From: Plantago ovata
Taxonomy: Eukaryota; Streptophyta; Magnoliopsida; Lamiales; Plantaginaceae
Length of the DNA stretch: 64,000 bases
Reading direction: 5' to 3'
Assembly: GCA_028274465.1 (NCBI GenBank)
Contig: CM051455.1
Span: 56,252,738-56,316,737, forward strand
Every line of letters begins with the position of its first letter. The stretch's first letter is position 1. This document shows positions 20,787 to 32,917 of this stretch, piece after piece. Below the pieces are notes generated by a model, which worked only from the letters and a program-made list of their open reading frames with translations, did not search any database and was not told where the DNA came from. The position numbers and the translations under genes are program-made.

Positions 20787-23025
20787 ATGGCAACAACGCC
20801 GAGAAGTGAAGCAGAATCCGGCGATCAATGTCTTCGCGTGGAGTTTGGCAAGCCTGAAGCTCTCGAAGAAGTCCGCAATCTCACCGACGTCGGATCCATG
20901 ACTCGTCTCCTCCACGAATGCATAGCTTACCAACGTGCCCTAGATCTCTCACTCGAGTCACTCCTCTCACAGCGCACCGATCTCGATCGCCAGCTCACCA
21001 ACCTCCACAAATCCGCCGATGTTTTGCACATCGTCAATGCCGATTCGGCCTACATGCTCTCCAACGTCTCCTCCACCTCCGCCCTCGCCGATCAGGTCTC
21101 CGCCAAGGTTCGCCACCTCGATCTAGCTCAGTCGCGCGTCAATGACACGCTCCTCCGCATCGACGCGATTGTAGATCGCTCCGCTTGCATCGAAGGAGTG
21201 GAGAAGTCGCTTTCGTCTGAGGATTTCGAAGCCGCGGCGAATTATGTCCAGAAGTTTTTGATTATTGATTCAAGTTCAAGGACACGTCAGCTGCGGAGCA
21301 GAGAGAGCAGCTGATTTCGTATAAGCGGCAGCTGGAAGGTGTTGTGAGGAAGAGGCTTACTCTGGCTGTGGATCAGAGGGATCATCCGGCGGTTTTGAGG
21401 TTTGTGAAGATGTTTAGGCCGCTTGCGCTGGAGGAAGAAGGCTTGCAGGTATATGTTGCTTATTTGAAGAAAGTTATTTCTATGAGATCTAGAATGGAAT
21501 TCGAGCAGTTGGTTGAAATTATTGACCAGCAGGGGGTTAGTAGTATTAATATTAATATTAATACAAGTCAGGTGAATTTTGTTGCTTGTTTAACTAATTT
21601 GTTTAAAGACATTGTGTTGGCTGTTGAGGAGAATAAGGATATATTGAAGGATTTGTGTGGTGAGGATGGCATTGTTTTTGCTATCTGTGAGCTACAAGAG
21701 GAGTGTGATTCTAGGGGATCCATTATTTGAAAAAGTATATGGAGTATAGGAAATTGGCGAAACTCACTTCGGATATAAATTCGTATAAGACCAATTTGCT
21801 GTCTGTTGGGGTGGAGGGGCCTGATCCGAGGGAAATCGAGCTTTACCTTGAGGAGATTCTTTCGCTTACGCAGCTTGGTGAGGATTATACTGAGTACATG
21901 GTGTCGAAAATTAGGAGTTTGACATCTGTGGATCCGGAACTAGGTCCTCGAGCCACAAAGGCTTTTAGGAGTGGGAATTTCAGCAAGGTTGCTCAGGATG
22001 TTACAGGTTATTATGTTATCTTGGAAGGGTTCTTTATGGTGGAGAACGTGAGGAAAGCAATCCAGATTGATGAGCATGTGCTTGATAGTCTTACTACGTC
22101 AATGGTGGATGATGTGTTTTATGTGTTGCAGAGCTGCTGCCGCAGAGCTATTTCTACCTCTAATATCAACTCTGTGATTGCTGTGCTTAGTGGTGCTGCT
22201 AGTTTATTGGCGGGTGAGTACAGCGAGGCATTGCAGCAGAAAATAAGGGAGCCAAACCTTGGAGCAAAGCTATTTTCTGGGGGTGTTGGAGTGGAGAAGA
22301 CTGGAACAGAGATTGCGACGGCCTTGAACAACATGGATATTAGTAGTGAGTATGCATTGAAACTGCTTCACGAGATCGAAGAGCAATGTACCGAAGCATT
22401 CCCTACACCAACAGATCGAGAAAGAGTTAAATCTTGCTTGTCTGAATTGAATGAAATGAGCAATAATTTTAAGAAGACATTGAGTACTGGAATGTCCCAA
22501 CTTGTAGCTACTGTGACACCACGCATTCGGCCTTTGTTAGATACTGTGGCAACTATTAGTTATGAGCTCTCTGAAGCAGAATATGCAGACAATGAGGTGA
22601 ATGATCCCTGGGTGCAGAGGCTTCTTCATGCTGTTGAGACTAATGTGGCATGGCTTCAACCACTTATGACATCCAGCAACTATGACACCTTCTTGCATCT
22701 TGTTATCGACTTCATCGTGAAAAGGCTTGAAGTCATCATGATGCAGAAGAGGTTTAGTCAACTTGGAGGTCTTCAACTTGATAGAGACACTAGGACACTA
22801 GTGAGTCATTTCTCTAGTATGACCCAGAGAACTGTTAGAGACAAATTTGCTCGTTTAACACAGATGGCTACTATCTTAAACTTGGAAAAAGTCTCAGAGA
22901 TTTTGGATTTCTGGGGAGAGGACTCAGGGCCTATGACCTGGAGACTTACCCCAGCAGAGGTCAGAAGGGTATTAGGTCTCAGAGTTGATTTCAAACCTGA
23001 AGCAATTGCTGCTCTTAAACTATAG
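20787..23025 (+). CDS. COG4: Conserved oligomeric Golgi complex subunit 4, two single-base lesions
   Basis: COG4 is a subunit of the eight-part COG tether that captures retrograde vesicles at the Golgi. The region codes about 746 residues without introns, the normal length of the family, from MATTPRSEAESGDQCLRV to VDFKPEAIAALKL. Family stretches include LLHECIAYQRALDLSLESL, EDFEAAANYVQKFL, RPLALEEEGLQVYVAYLKKV and EILDFWGEDSGPMTWRLTPA near the C-terminus. The frame breaks twice: near 21271-21274 (one A short in an A-run; the next frame continues KFKDTSAAEQREQL) and near 21724-21728 (one T short; the next frame continues LKKYMEYRKLAKL). Nothing else is damaged, so these are either consensus errors or very recent mutations. 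Only 64 bp separate the ATG from the Harbinger target duplication. Confidence 0.9.
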
Positions 23026-23113
23026 CTCGATTAAGTAGTTCAGTGTATGTCAAGTATTCTTTTTATGTAATACCATTTCTTGTTTGTATTTTTGAAGGTT
23101 CGGCTTCCTTAAA

Positions 23114-23136
23114 GAGAGAGAGAGAGAGAGAGAGAG
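23114..23136 (+). repeat. (GA)n microsatellite in the COG4 3' region
   Basis: About 12 GA dinucleotides in a row shortly after the COG4 stop codon. Confidence 0.9.
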
Positions 23137-23247
23137 TACTACAGTACTAATCATGATTTTATATTATACTTCTACTTTTGAAATACCCTATCACTTCGTC
23201 TTATGCTTTACATATATATAATCTCTCTTGTTTCTTCTCTTCATCCA

Positions 23248-24626
23248 GAAAAATTCCTAGAGACTTGACTGAGGCATCTTTGTCAGGTGCTGGATTGTCA
23301 GTTATAGCAACCTTGTCTATGATTTTTTTTTTGTTTGGAGTGGTAAGATACAGGCCTGTTGGTTGTTGGTTCTTTGAGTTTTAAGTTTATACCAGTTTAT
23401 GCTCATCTAACCTATGCCAAATGTAAAATGCTCTCTCAATTGTGATTGCGCTGTCATATGCAGGAACTAAATGAGTGTTTGAGCGTGAGTACCCCAACAT
23501 CAGTTAGGTATCTCTTTCAATATGAAGTGGAATTGAATTTTGCATTTAGTTTTTGGTTTAACTATTTAGTATTGCTTACATAATTTTCCTTATGTGTATG
23601 TGTTATGCGTATAGACTGCTACGAAAATAACTGATCATGCATCTCTGGGATCACATATATGATTGCATTTCCTTGTTTTTACCATTGAGAATTTTAGTGC
23701 ATGGAGAAGGAGGTTTCTTTGTATTTAGCTCTCGGACTTTGAATATTACTTGCTTTTATGTTATTCTCTCTCTTTTTTTTTATTATTATTATTTTTTTAA
23801 TGTGTAAAAGGGCTTACACTTCTATGATGATTGATAGGATCCATTCAATGGTAGCCAGTATTTTCTGGTACCATAATGATTCACATCTTTTTTATTTTTT
23901 GGTGTCTATGTTTTATGCTTTCCATTTATACTAGGAGTAGATAATAGTCCCTCCATCCATTAATCTTTGCAGAACATATATGGAATTTATGCCTTTTTAT
24001 TTCATTAACAACCCACTCACCGTTTCTTTATTTACCATTTATTAAACAACACTCAACTTGAAATCCCACTTTCCTTCACTTTTACTCATTATTTAAACGA
24101 CCCCCCCCCCCCCCCAAAGAAAGCCCCACTTTCTCCACTTGCGTGCTTGGACCCTTTTGTGCACATATTAATGGGACGAACTAGTATATAATACTATATG
24201 TTGCGCTTATAGAGCCAGAAGAAGTTCTTAGATGGGAAATGGTTTCACTAATGCTCTCTCATTTACCACCAATCATAATGTTCTAATACCATTGTTATGC
24301 TTACTGGTTTGGATACGTATTTTGGATACGTATATCTTTTCCTAATGCTCCCAGTGACCACCATAATGTTCAAGTAGCATTGTTAGGGTTACTGGGTTAG
24401 ATACATAGATTTATAAAGTTTGTCAAAAAAAGTAGAGGAACTATTCTCGCCACCCCTGTCTCATCGTAGTCACAGTTACATAGTGAAATGTTAGGTCTTT
24501 TTTCTTGCCTTACTGTAATGGTTTCACTGTGGAAACATCAGTGATTTCTTAATTTTATCTTGCAGCTTTTCGGCATTGCCCTGCGAATTTGCATCTGTTG
24601 ATGTTAGTGATGTCTTGGGACCTGTA
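23248..24626 (+). pseudogene. Fragment of a PDIL5-4 / ERGIC-type gene
   Basis: Three exon-like pieces recognisable in order. The first (after acceptor ATCCAG, about 23252-23341) codes KIPRDLTEASLSGAGLSVIA and continues TLSMIFFLFGV; the second (about 23464-23508) codes ELNECLSVSTPTSV; the third (about 24566-24623) codes FSALPCEFASVDVSDVLGP and ends in a donor GTAAGT. This matches the N-terminal part of plant PDIL5-4-type protein disulfide isomerases, ER membrane proteins with an ERGIC domain. The start-codon exon, the end of the second exon and all thioredoxin and later domains are absent, so this is a truncated duplicate. Confidence 0.7.
23945..24192. mobile_element. Stowaway-like MITE candidate
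   Basis: The left end reads TCCCTCCATCCATTAATC and the right end, inverted, TTCGTCCCATTAATATG, the CTCCCTCCGTCC-type terminal pattern of plant Stowaway MITEs. It is AT-rich, about 245 bp, contains a run of about 17 C at 24100-24116, and lies within the PDIL5-4 fragment. Confidence 0.5.
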
Positions 24627-25130
24627 AGTTTCTTTCATTCAGCTCTTATAGTTATAGAGTACTTTTACAAGAGAAGAATTTTTACTTTTACTTTAGGATT
24701 ATATTTAGCTGATTGTTAAAGCCCTGAAAAGTTGGTGCGTAGATCCTATCATCCTAATCAATCACATGGTTATGTTAAGCTTTCCCACTGGATGTATACT
24801 TCAAATTTCTTAATTTTCTTTGGTTGAAGTGGAGGTAGAAGGAAAAAAGGGAACTTTGAAGGCTTTTATTACCAATTGGTCTCTGGTTTTACATTTACAT
24901 GTTTAGTGTGTCACAGAACTCCATGGATTTATGTTGAAGCATTATGAGTGTCTGCCTATATGGGCCGAACTGTGACTGTCTTTATTATTTTAATTCCACT
25001 CGGATTTTTGTTTTGCCACATAATTGTAATCGCAGTGGAGCAAAAATACTCTGGTAGTAGGTTAGGGACTTCCTATAAATTTGTTTTGGATTGTTTGAGA
25101 TCCACCTTTAGCTTGAGATTTATGTTACTT
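24627..25130. other. Gene-free sequence
   Basis: No coding exon or RNA gene recognised between the PDIL5-4 fragment and the LINE remnant. Confidence 0.4.
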
Positions 25131-26290
25131 CCTTGTGTACATTGTTTGCCTGAGTCTACCAGCCAATCACTTCTATCCAAAGGTATGAAATCTGCAGTGA
25201 ATCTCTGTTACCAGAATTTCCATCAGAATTATCCTCCAGTCTGGTGGTGTAACCAGGTTTGGAACTCTATTTCTGCGCCTATCAATTGTTCATAAAAATT
25301 GCAACAAAAGAAAGATTGTTGAAGTTTCGTTCTGAATTAGGCCACTTGTGAACTGTGTGGTAATTATATAGAATTTATTGAGCACTTGTTCTTTGATTGT
25401 ATGGTCACTAGGCAAGTTCTTGTGATAATGATGAAAACTGTTGGTTTAAATTCTAATTGTTTTTGTCTAGATGGCTGGATTAACATGTTTTGCAGATCTG
25501 TGAAGCAGCATACTGTGGTTTTTAAAATTAGAGCTGCAATTTTTGGAGCTACAGTAGCATGAATCTGGAGGCTGCGGAATAAGATGTTTGAACGTACTTC
25601 CATCCCTGTGTAAGGACCTAGGAAATGACGTAAGGGTAAGGATCAGGTATAAAATGAAAAATAGTGTGTTGCAGAACCTGGAAAGTCTTTGATTGTCCTT
25701 TTACTTCAATCAGATAGAGTAAAAACAAAATGTACAAATCTGGTGCTAACAATTGGTTGTGTAGGCTGCTGTTTTTGTTTTGTGGGTATGTTCAGAGTTA
25801 GACAGATGACTGAGTAAAACGAAAATGTACAAATCTGTGCTAACAATTACTCTGGTTTTCCCTGACTCTTCTCTCCATCCCCTGAAAGAGAGCTGGATCA
25901 TTGGAAAGCCTTAACAAACTGATGACCAGCACAGAATGCCAGACAGTTTGGCTTGGTGAAGTACGGTCACAGGTAATAACTTGTTATAACCCTGGAGCTT
26001 GAGAAAGAAGAAGAATTTATCTGGCTTGATTCCAGAAGATCGAAGACTTGAACCTGTAGAGTTTCTTAGATTGCATTGTTGATTGTTTGTGACTTAGTTT
26101 AGAGCTCGGCATATTCCTAGGGTCTTTGGTAGACATTGATCTATCATGTCATTAGTTTGGATTTTCTAAACTTGTTCTTTCAGTTGTGGTATGCCCTTTG
26201 TATATCTTGTAAAAACTCTCTTTTGGTGGGATTCAATATATCTTTAACTTCGTGAAAATACAATAAAAAATAAAAAAATAAAAAAAATGG
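25130..26290 (+). pseudogene. LINE 3' remnant (zinc-binding RT domain and tail)
   Basis: A broken frame near 25340-25610 codes ATCELCGNYIEFIEHLFFDC and then FGATVA-stop-IWRLRNKMFERTSIPV, the zf-RVT end of plant LINE ORF2. A long 3' region follows, ending in AT-rich sequence with AATAAAAAATAAAAAAATA near 26262-26288, like a degenerate poly-A tail. No intact domain remains. Confidence 0.7.
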
Positions 26291-26339
26291 TTGTGAGTTT
26301 AAATTTGCAATTATTTATCCAGAAAATTTACAAAGACAA

Positions 26340-26700
26340 CTTCCCATTTACTGGATTACAGCATATTCACTTCGCTTATGGGACTGGATTACTGGATTAC
26401 AACTATCAAAAGGCAGGTTTCAAGGTCAGATTTTGAGTTTCATGACGTCTTGCTGGGCGCTTTGGTTTCATCGGCACAAGTGTTAGTGTACAAGATGGAG
26501 CAGGATATGAACCTTGGAAGCTACTATTTACGTGCACCAATATATCCACACATGTACATGGAAGCTCAAATGCAGCTCTCATCACCCAGACCTCCTGATG
26601 CCAATTTTGCATGGTCTCCGCCAGCAAGAGGCATTTTTCAAAGTTAATTGTGATGCTTCAACTTGCAAACAACCATCAATCCATCATAAATTAGCTCAAT
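26340..26700 (+). pseudogene. LINE RNase H-region fragment
   Basis: Two overlapping frames give WSPPARGIF and then FKVNCDAST, the start of the RNase H domain as found after zf-RVT in plant LINEs. The rest of the domain is missing. Confidence 0.5.
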
Positions 26701-27848
26701 TTGGGAAATATACTCTAGATATTCGCGTCTCCCGAAAGCTTGTATGGTTAAGAAGAAATTATTTACAACACTCTTTCGATCTAAACTGCTTCACCTTTTG
26801 CTGTCTTAAATTTAAACATGTCTCCCACTTACAACGACCATACACGATACATGCATACAAGTACAACCCAAACAACACCCATATATGATATGTGAACTGG
26901 TATAAGATAATTACTTGATCATATAGATAAATTCAGACGGTAGAAATATTATTTAAGTCGATAACGCTTTTAGCTTTCCTTCACACCGATATTGTAAATT
27001 GAGAGTCGGAAATTGTCCCAAATATCAGGTGGGTTGCGGTTCAGTTGAGCCGAACTACCTCAGTACGTATACAATTACATATATTAATTTCCTTAAGAAA
27101 ATAATTTTCAAATATTACCAGATCAATTGATTTTCATCGGGTTAGCCTGGATCGATTTTTAAGTTTTAAAACTTAAATTTTTTTAGACCTATATTAAAAT
27201 TTTCAATTTTATGGGCCCCATGAATTTAATTACCCTGAGTTTTGTTGTTTTTTCTATACATTTATTTCAATTATTTCAATTTCAAATATAGTAGTATAGT
27301 ATGGTATGGGGAAACTAATTTGGCGTCATTTTTTGCTCTTATTCCCACCAACTTGAATTAATGAGAAGTGGATGTTTGAGTTGTGGGGTCCTTCTACTGG
27401 TTTGTTTAGTTCGACGCCATTGATGCAGAATAATAGCTTAAGAACTACTAACTCCATGTATAACAAACATAATATAAAGGCACCATAATAATTTTATTTT
27501 TGGTTGGTTTAGTTTTAGAATTTTAGGTGATTCTGGTGATTTTTATCACATTAGCTATATAGTTTATGAAAGTATAATAATAGTAATAAATTAGTTAAAC
27601 TCAGAGCAATTGATTTTGAAAGGGTCCCCTTATTTCTAGTTGAAACAAGAAAAAGTAAGAAAGCTATTCATTCATACATTTTTCAGATAATCCATCTTCC
27701 TCACCCCCTATATTATCACCTCATTTTCCCTCATTCTTGATTTTTTTTCGAATTTTCAAGCTTTAGCTTTTAATTCCATTCTTTTTTTATTAAAAAAGAA
27801 AAGAAAGAAACTTTTCGTTTATTTCTTTTTGTTATTGGTTTGTGCATA
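26701..27848 (+). other. Upstream region of the TBC gene, no gene
   Basis: AT-rich. It should include the promoter and 5' leader of the TBC-domain gene; no core element stands out clearly. Confidence 0.4.
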
Positions 27849-30800
27849 ATGTGGAGGGATCCAGGAACTCCAGCTGATGATTATTATCAGGTTCGCCCTG
27901 AATGCACTGATGTCCCAGAAAGCAAGTTCAGAATCAAGGTCATTCATTCTTTTCATTCTTTTCTTTTGTTTTGTTTGATCCTCTCCAGCATTCAATAATG
28001 ATGTTAATCAATCTCTTGTTCAATGACAAGAAGATCATGTTGTTGTTAGAAATTTTAACAATGTAGTAGTACTATTTATTACTACTTCTTCATTATGCAT
28101 TTTATGTTTATGTACTAATAGTACTAATTGATGATGATGATTGCATGGTTTAGGACAATAAGGTTAAATCACATACTTCCAATGTATTTAGAATGTTATA
28201 CCTCTGCTGATACATTGTTGTTTCATGCTCTATTTGGTTTACGAGGCTGCGAATTATTGTTGCTTATTTGTCTTTCTTGGAAATGTGGTTTTATTGAGTT
28301 TAAAGTCAATCTTGAAGTATTAGTACTTGATATGAATGGATTACACATGAAACATATAGGGAGTTGAAGCTGTCATGATTGAACTTTTGAACTCGTTAGC
28401 TGCAGAGCCTTAAGTCAAACCGGGACAAGTGTGTAGTTCTCCTTAGATTAGGCTGGTGTTTAGCAGAAGCCTAACTTTTGAAGTTCAACTTTTACCGTTT
28501 AGGTAATAATAATCTTGTACAAAGGTGTAAGATTATGAATAGTATATATAACATTTAGTATTGTTTATGGTAAAGACATAAAAGAAGCAATACTTCAAGC
28601 ATGATTTGTGTGAAAGAGAAAGTATTTATTATAGACCAAGAAGAGAAATTTATATGAATACAATAATCTTTAAACCAATATATCACAGTTACACTGAAAT
28701 GCCATGAACCATGAGGTGTTCTTGTTCATAAATTGTTCCTTAACGTGATAAAGCGCTTTTAAGCTTTTAGGCTTTACAAGGTGTAATGAGTGGTCAAAGT
28801 CTTATGTTTTCATTTTTCCTGGAAGTATGTAGGGCCTTGTTTGATTTTGCTCCTTGCCTTTGTTGGGTGCATTAAAGAAGTATCATAGGATTATTGATAT
28901 GCTATACAAATTCACTAAAATTTGTAGGTGCTTAGGTGTATGCCGGATTCTATAATTTTATTACTAGGCATTCTACTTAACAAACAGATTGTCTCCGCGC
29001 CTTCACCTCCTTCTATGTTTGATACCTGCTTCATTTTGCTCATTATTAGGCTGGTAAAACTTTAAGTGAGCGGAAGTGGCGTTCTTCTTTCTCTCCTGAA
29101 GGTTATCTTGATATAGGCAAGACACTCAGTAGAATTCAACGTGGGGTACGTTTCTGCTTCCATTTTGTAATTTTCCAGTTTGCTACTAATAATTGTCTTT
29201 TGACTCAATGTGGTAAATCTTTCTTATTCTTCTTTCATACAAGTACAGATTAGTTGTTAAGTACTTTCATTATGATGTTCTCTGGATTTTATTGCATAAA
29301 GATATTCAATGTATAAATCAAGAGAAAATTTACAAATGGTTTCTTTATTTTCTTGTTTGCATCTTATCTTTTGTGGCTGCGGGAATCTGATCTTGGTCAG
29401 CAAGAAATACAGTAATTGCATTTTTTCTCCGTTTCTCATGTGTTCTTGCATAAAGCTGAGTCAGTGTAAAAAATAAGAAACATTTCACTAATAGTTTCTT
29501 TCTTTATTTGCTTGTTAGCGTCATATCTTTTGTGGCTGTTACAATCAGATCCTCATTCTGCAGATGAATTTAAGTATTCATTAACTATTTCTTAAAATAG
29601 GGGATCCATCCATCGATTAGAGGTGAAGTCTGGGAATTTTTATTGGGCTGTTACGATCCCATGAGCTCTTACGAGGACAGAGAGGAGATAAGACAACGTC
29701 GAAGGTACTATTTTTCTTAGGATGCATTTACTTCAACTTATAGTTTCTCCTGTTTAAGCAGATTTGACATCCCCAGGTTCTGTTACTGCATGGAAGTAAA
29801 TCACATTAATCTGATTTGATTTATTGGTAATATAGCATTCGATGTTGCTCTGTCCTTTTTGTTCATTTCAAGCTATAACTTGATCATCACAACATTCGAA
29901 TTGAAAACAAATATTGAAAATAGTGTAAAACATAAGCACATATATGTACTATTTAAGTTGAGTAGTATATGTACTATTTAAGCTGAGTAGTATACTACTA
30001 TGCACGGTCAGATTAGTGCTTTATTAATTCTATACTCGAGTTTCTCTTGTTTTATAAAGTTGTTAGAACAGCCATTGCTCTTCCCTATCTGGTTTGATAA
30101 ATTTTATTACATAACATTTGTGTATGGCTTGCCTCTGCCTCCTCTCAGATTAAAATATACAGCGTACAAACAAGATTGTCGGCATATGTTTCCATTGATT
30201 GGGAGTGGGAAATTTGTCACTGCCCCAATAATCACAGAAGATGGAGAACCTATTCTGGATCCCATTGTACTTCAGCAGATTAATTTGGATAATGGTAAAG
30301 ATGCAATCTTAGATATATAGTCTCCATATCACCGTGCAATGACATGCATATGACATAGTTGAAGTTTTATTTCACTGACAGGTGAAGCACCGAAACCAAA
30401 TAGTGGTGGACCTATGGACCAGAAAGAAATCCAATGGAAACTTACATTACATCAAATAGGTTAGTCTTTTTCTCCTACCTATTCAGATGTGATTTCGAGG
30501 AAATGTTTTTGTCAAGTTTGTAACTTATGTAAATGTGGTTTGGTAATTATGTCAGGTCTCGATGTAGTCCGTACAGACAGGACCCTCGTATTTTATGAGA
30601 AGCAAGAGAATTTGTCAAAACTTTGGGATATATTGGCCGTCTATGCATGGGTCGATTTGGATATTGGTTATTGCCAAGGTTAGTGTAATACTATACACAT
30701 GTACTTGATATCACATTTGGCCTCTTTTATCTTCTCCATGTATGTGTGTGTGTGTGTGTGTGCGGGTGGGGGATTGATTCATGTATTTCATTTCAGATCT

Positions 30801-32917
30801 TTGCTAATTAGCTTCAATATATATACACTATGAGCAGGGATGAGTGATCTTTGCTCTCCAATGATTATGCTGCTGGATGATGAAGCTGATGCATTTTGGT
30901 GCTTTGAGCGTTTGATGCGGAGATTGGTACCATCCTTTAATTATTTGCTGTTTTCAATTATATGCTATATCTTAGTCTCTTATGCCAAGTTTCTCTTAAT
31001 GAACCCCGTTAAGCCAGCCAAGGGCTTACTTTGTTGTTTCACTATATTAAGACATCCTCCAACACTGTCTCTCTATTTTGTTCGTTGTCTTTTTTACCAA
31101 TCCCTTGGTCTCCTGTATGTGTACTGCTTAAATTTTAAACCATAATGTATCAATATGCTATGAATTACCTCTTAACATCTGATGGCATTAGTTCTATAGA
31201 AGTCTTTAACTTGATCATTCACCTGCATTCTGCAAATCTATGCTTTTTTTGTATCAGAAAAAGATCTAAATTTCAAATGTTATCTTCATTGATTCTCTAT
31301 CTGTCTATCAAGGACAAAGCTATTGATGTCATACATTTTAGTTTAGATTCTTTTGCGAAATATACATAAAAAAAACTGTTCTTCCAACTTTCTGTTGCAT
31401 TTCCTAGATGATGTGTTTCTTCCTGCAGTTGTTTAGTGCCTTACTAGTTCCTTATGATATTTGTTAATTGAATTTTCTTTAAAGCGACGAAATTTCAGAT
31501 GCACCGACAGCTCTGTAGGGGTGGAGGTGCAGCTTAGCAATCTAGCTTCGATAACACAAGTTATCGACCCTAAACTGCATCAGCACTTAGGTAATACATC
31601 TATTTCCTATTCACATACTTTCCATCTATTATTTATCTCAATTGAAATGTCTCCTATGTTATTAGCACATGTCTGTTATATGGCCCTTTCATGTTGGAAA
31701 TCTTATTTTCATGGAGAGAATATATAATAAGCATTTTTATCAAAGAACTATTCTTCATATTCGATTGCTGTAACTGTATAGCCTTAACAAGAAACTAAAG
31801 ACAAATGTGTTTATTTCTTGTCGTCTTAACAACAGAACACCTTGGTGGGGGTGATTACCTGTTTGCTTTCAGAATGCTTATGGTGTTGTTTCGGCGAGAG
31901 TTCTCTTTTGGAGATTCATTATACCTTTGGGAGGTAACTTTTACACATTTCTTTTTGATATTGTTTAAGAGACTGAGACCGGGTGAGAAGTAGAAATGAA
32001 CCATGAGCTAAGCTCCTAGGCAGGTTTTACAATAATCTTTTTGATAGTATTGTTTAAGCTTCTCCATTTATAAGCTATTTTCTCATTCACCAAATTGGTT
32101 GACTCTGAATGTTGGACAGATGATGTGGGCGTTAGAGTATGATCCTGAATTATTCTCCCTCTACGAAGATCAGGATTCAGCTAATGAAAATCCAGAGGGG
32201 TCTAAAGGAAAGCATAAGTCGACAAGGCAATGTGGAAAATTTGAAAGAGAAAACATGAAGAATGGAGGCAAAACCGCTGCTGCACCTCTTCCTATTTCAG
32301 TTTTCCTTGTGGCCAGTGTCCTCAAGGACAAGAGTTCTAAGTTAATGACTGAAGCCCGAGGCTTAGATGATGTTGTTAAGGTTAGTGTTAGTTTACAACA
32401 TTTACTTAATTTCTGTCTCAAAGGTTCGAGGAATTGGTTTTTGCATCATTTACGCAGGGGTTCTCTGATACCTAATTGGTAGCAAACGTTGTTTTTAGGC
32501 TAAGAAGCAAATTACAAATAAATCTGTAACACAAATAGCAACTCTGTTGTATTGTACACTCTCACAATATGGATAGGCTGATCATACTCATCTTACCATC
32601 ATTTTCATTTCATGTTGTCAGATATTGAATGATATTACTGGAAACCTTGACGCCAAAAAAGCTTGCACCGGTGCTATGAAGCTTCACAAAAAGTACCTCA
32701 AGAAAGTAGGTAACGAGGTAAGATCACTTTAAATGCTTATTAGTCCTGTTGTAGTTACATCCATTACATTGTTTTACTTCCAATCAGATATTGCCCAGAG
32801 TTTATGTAGTTGCTCCTGAGCAAGTTCTAAATGGTTTATTTATTTCAATTCTTATGAGCTTACATCTTCCTAATCACCGGCTTGGTTCACTTCTTACAGG
32901 CTAAGAACATGGCATGA
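27849..32917 (+). CDS. TBC-domain Rab GTPase-activating protein (GYP7/TBC1D15-like)
   Basis: Twelve exons fit with GT-AG introns and consistent phases: 27849-27938, 29050-29145, 29601-29704, 30149-30294, 30382-30459, 30556-30678, 30838-30926, 31485-31590, 31836-31933, 32120-32380, 32622-32717 and 32900-32917, giving 434 residues. The TBC domain covers about residues 50-330: IHPSIRGEVWEFLLGCYDP, WDILAVYAWVDLDIGYCQG with the IxxDxxR-like LDVVRTDR before it, and the catalytic glutamine in YCQG. The later part has SLYLWEMMWALEYDPELFS. The protein would speed GTP hydrolysis by a Rab and so act in vesicle traffic; the target Rab is unknown. No lesion seen. The last exon codes only AKNMA. A TG microsatellite lies in the intron near 30742-30762. 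Confidence 0.92.

Noticed and set aside
30000-30140. In-frame extension upstream of TBC exon 4
   Set aside because: The acceptor CTCTCAG at 30142-30148 fits the family protein; the upstream text does not match the family.
32701-32717. Alternative splice donor after KKYLKK (32705) in the TBC gene
   Set aside because: The donor at 32717 (GAG then GTAAGA) fits the consensus better and also keeps the frame.
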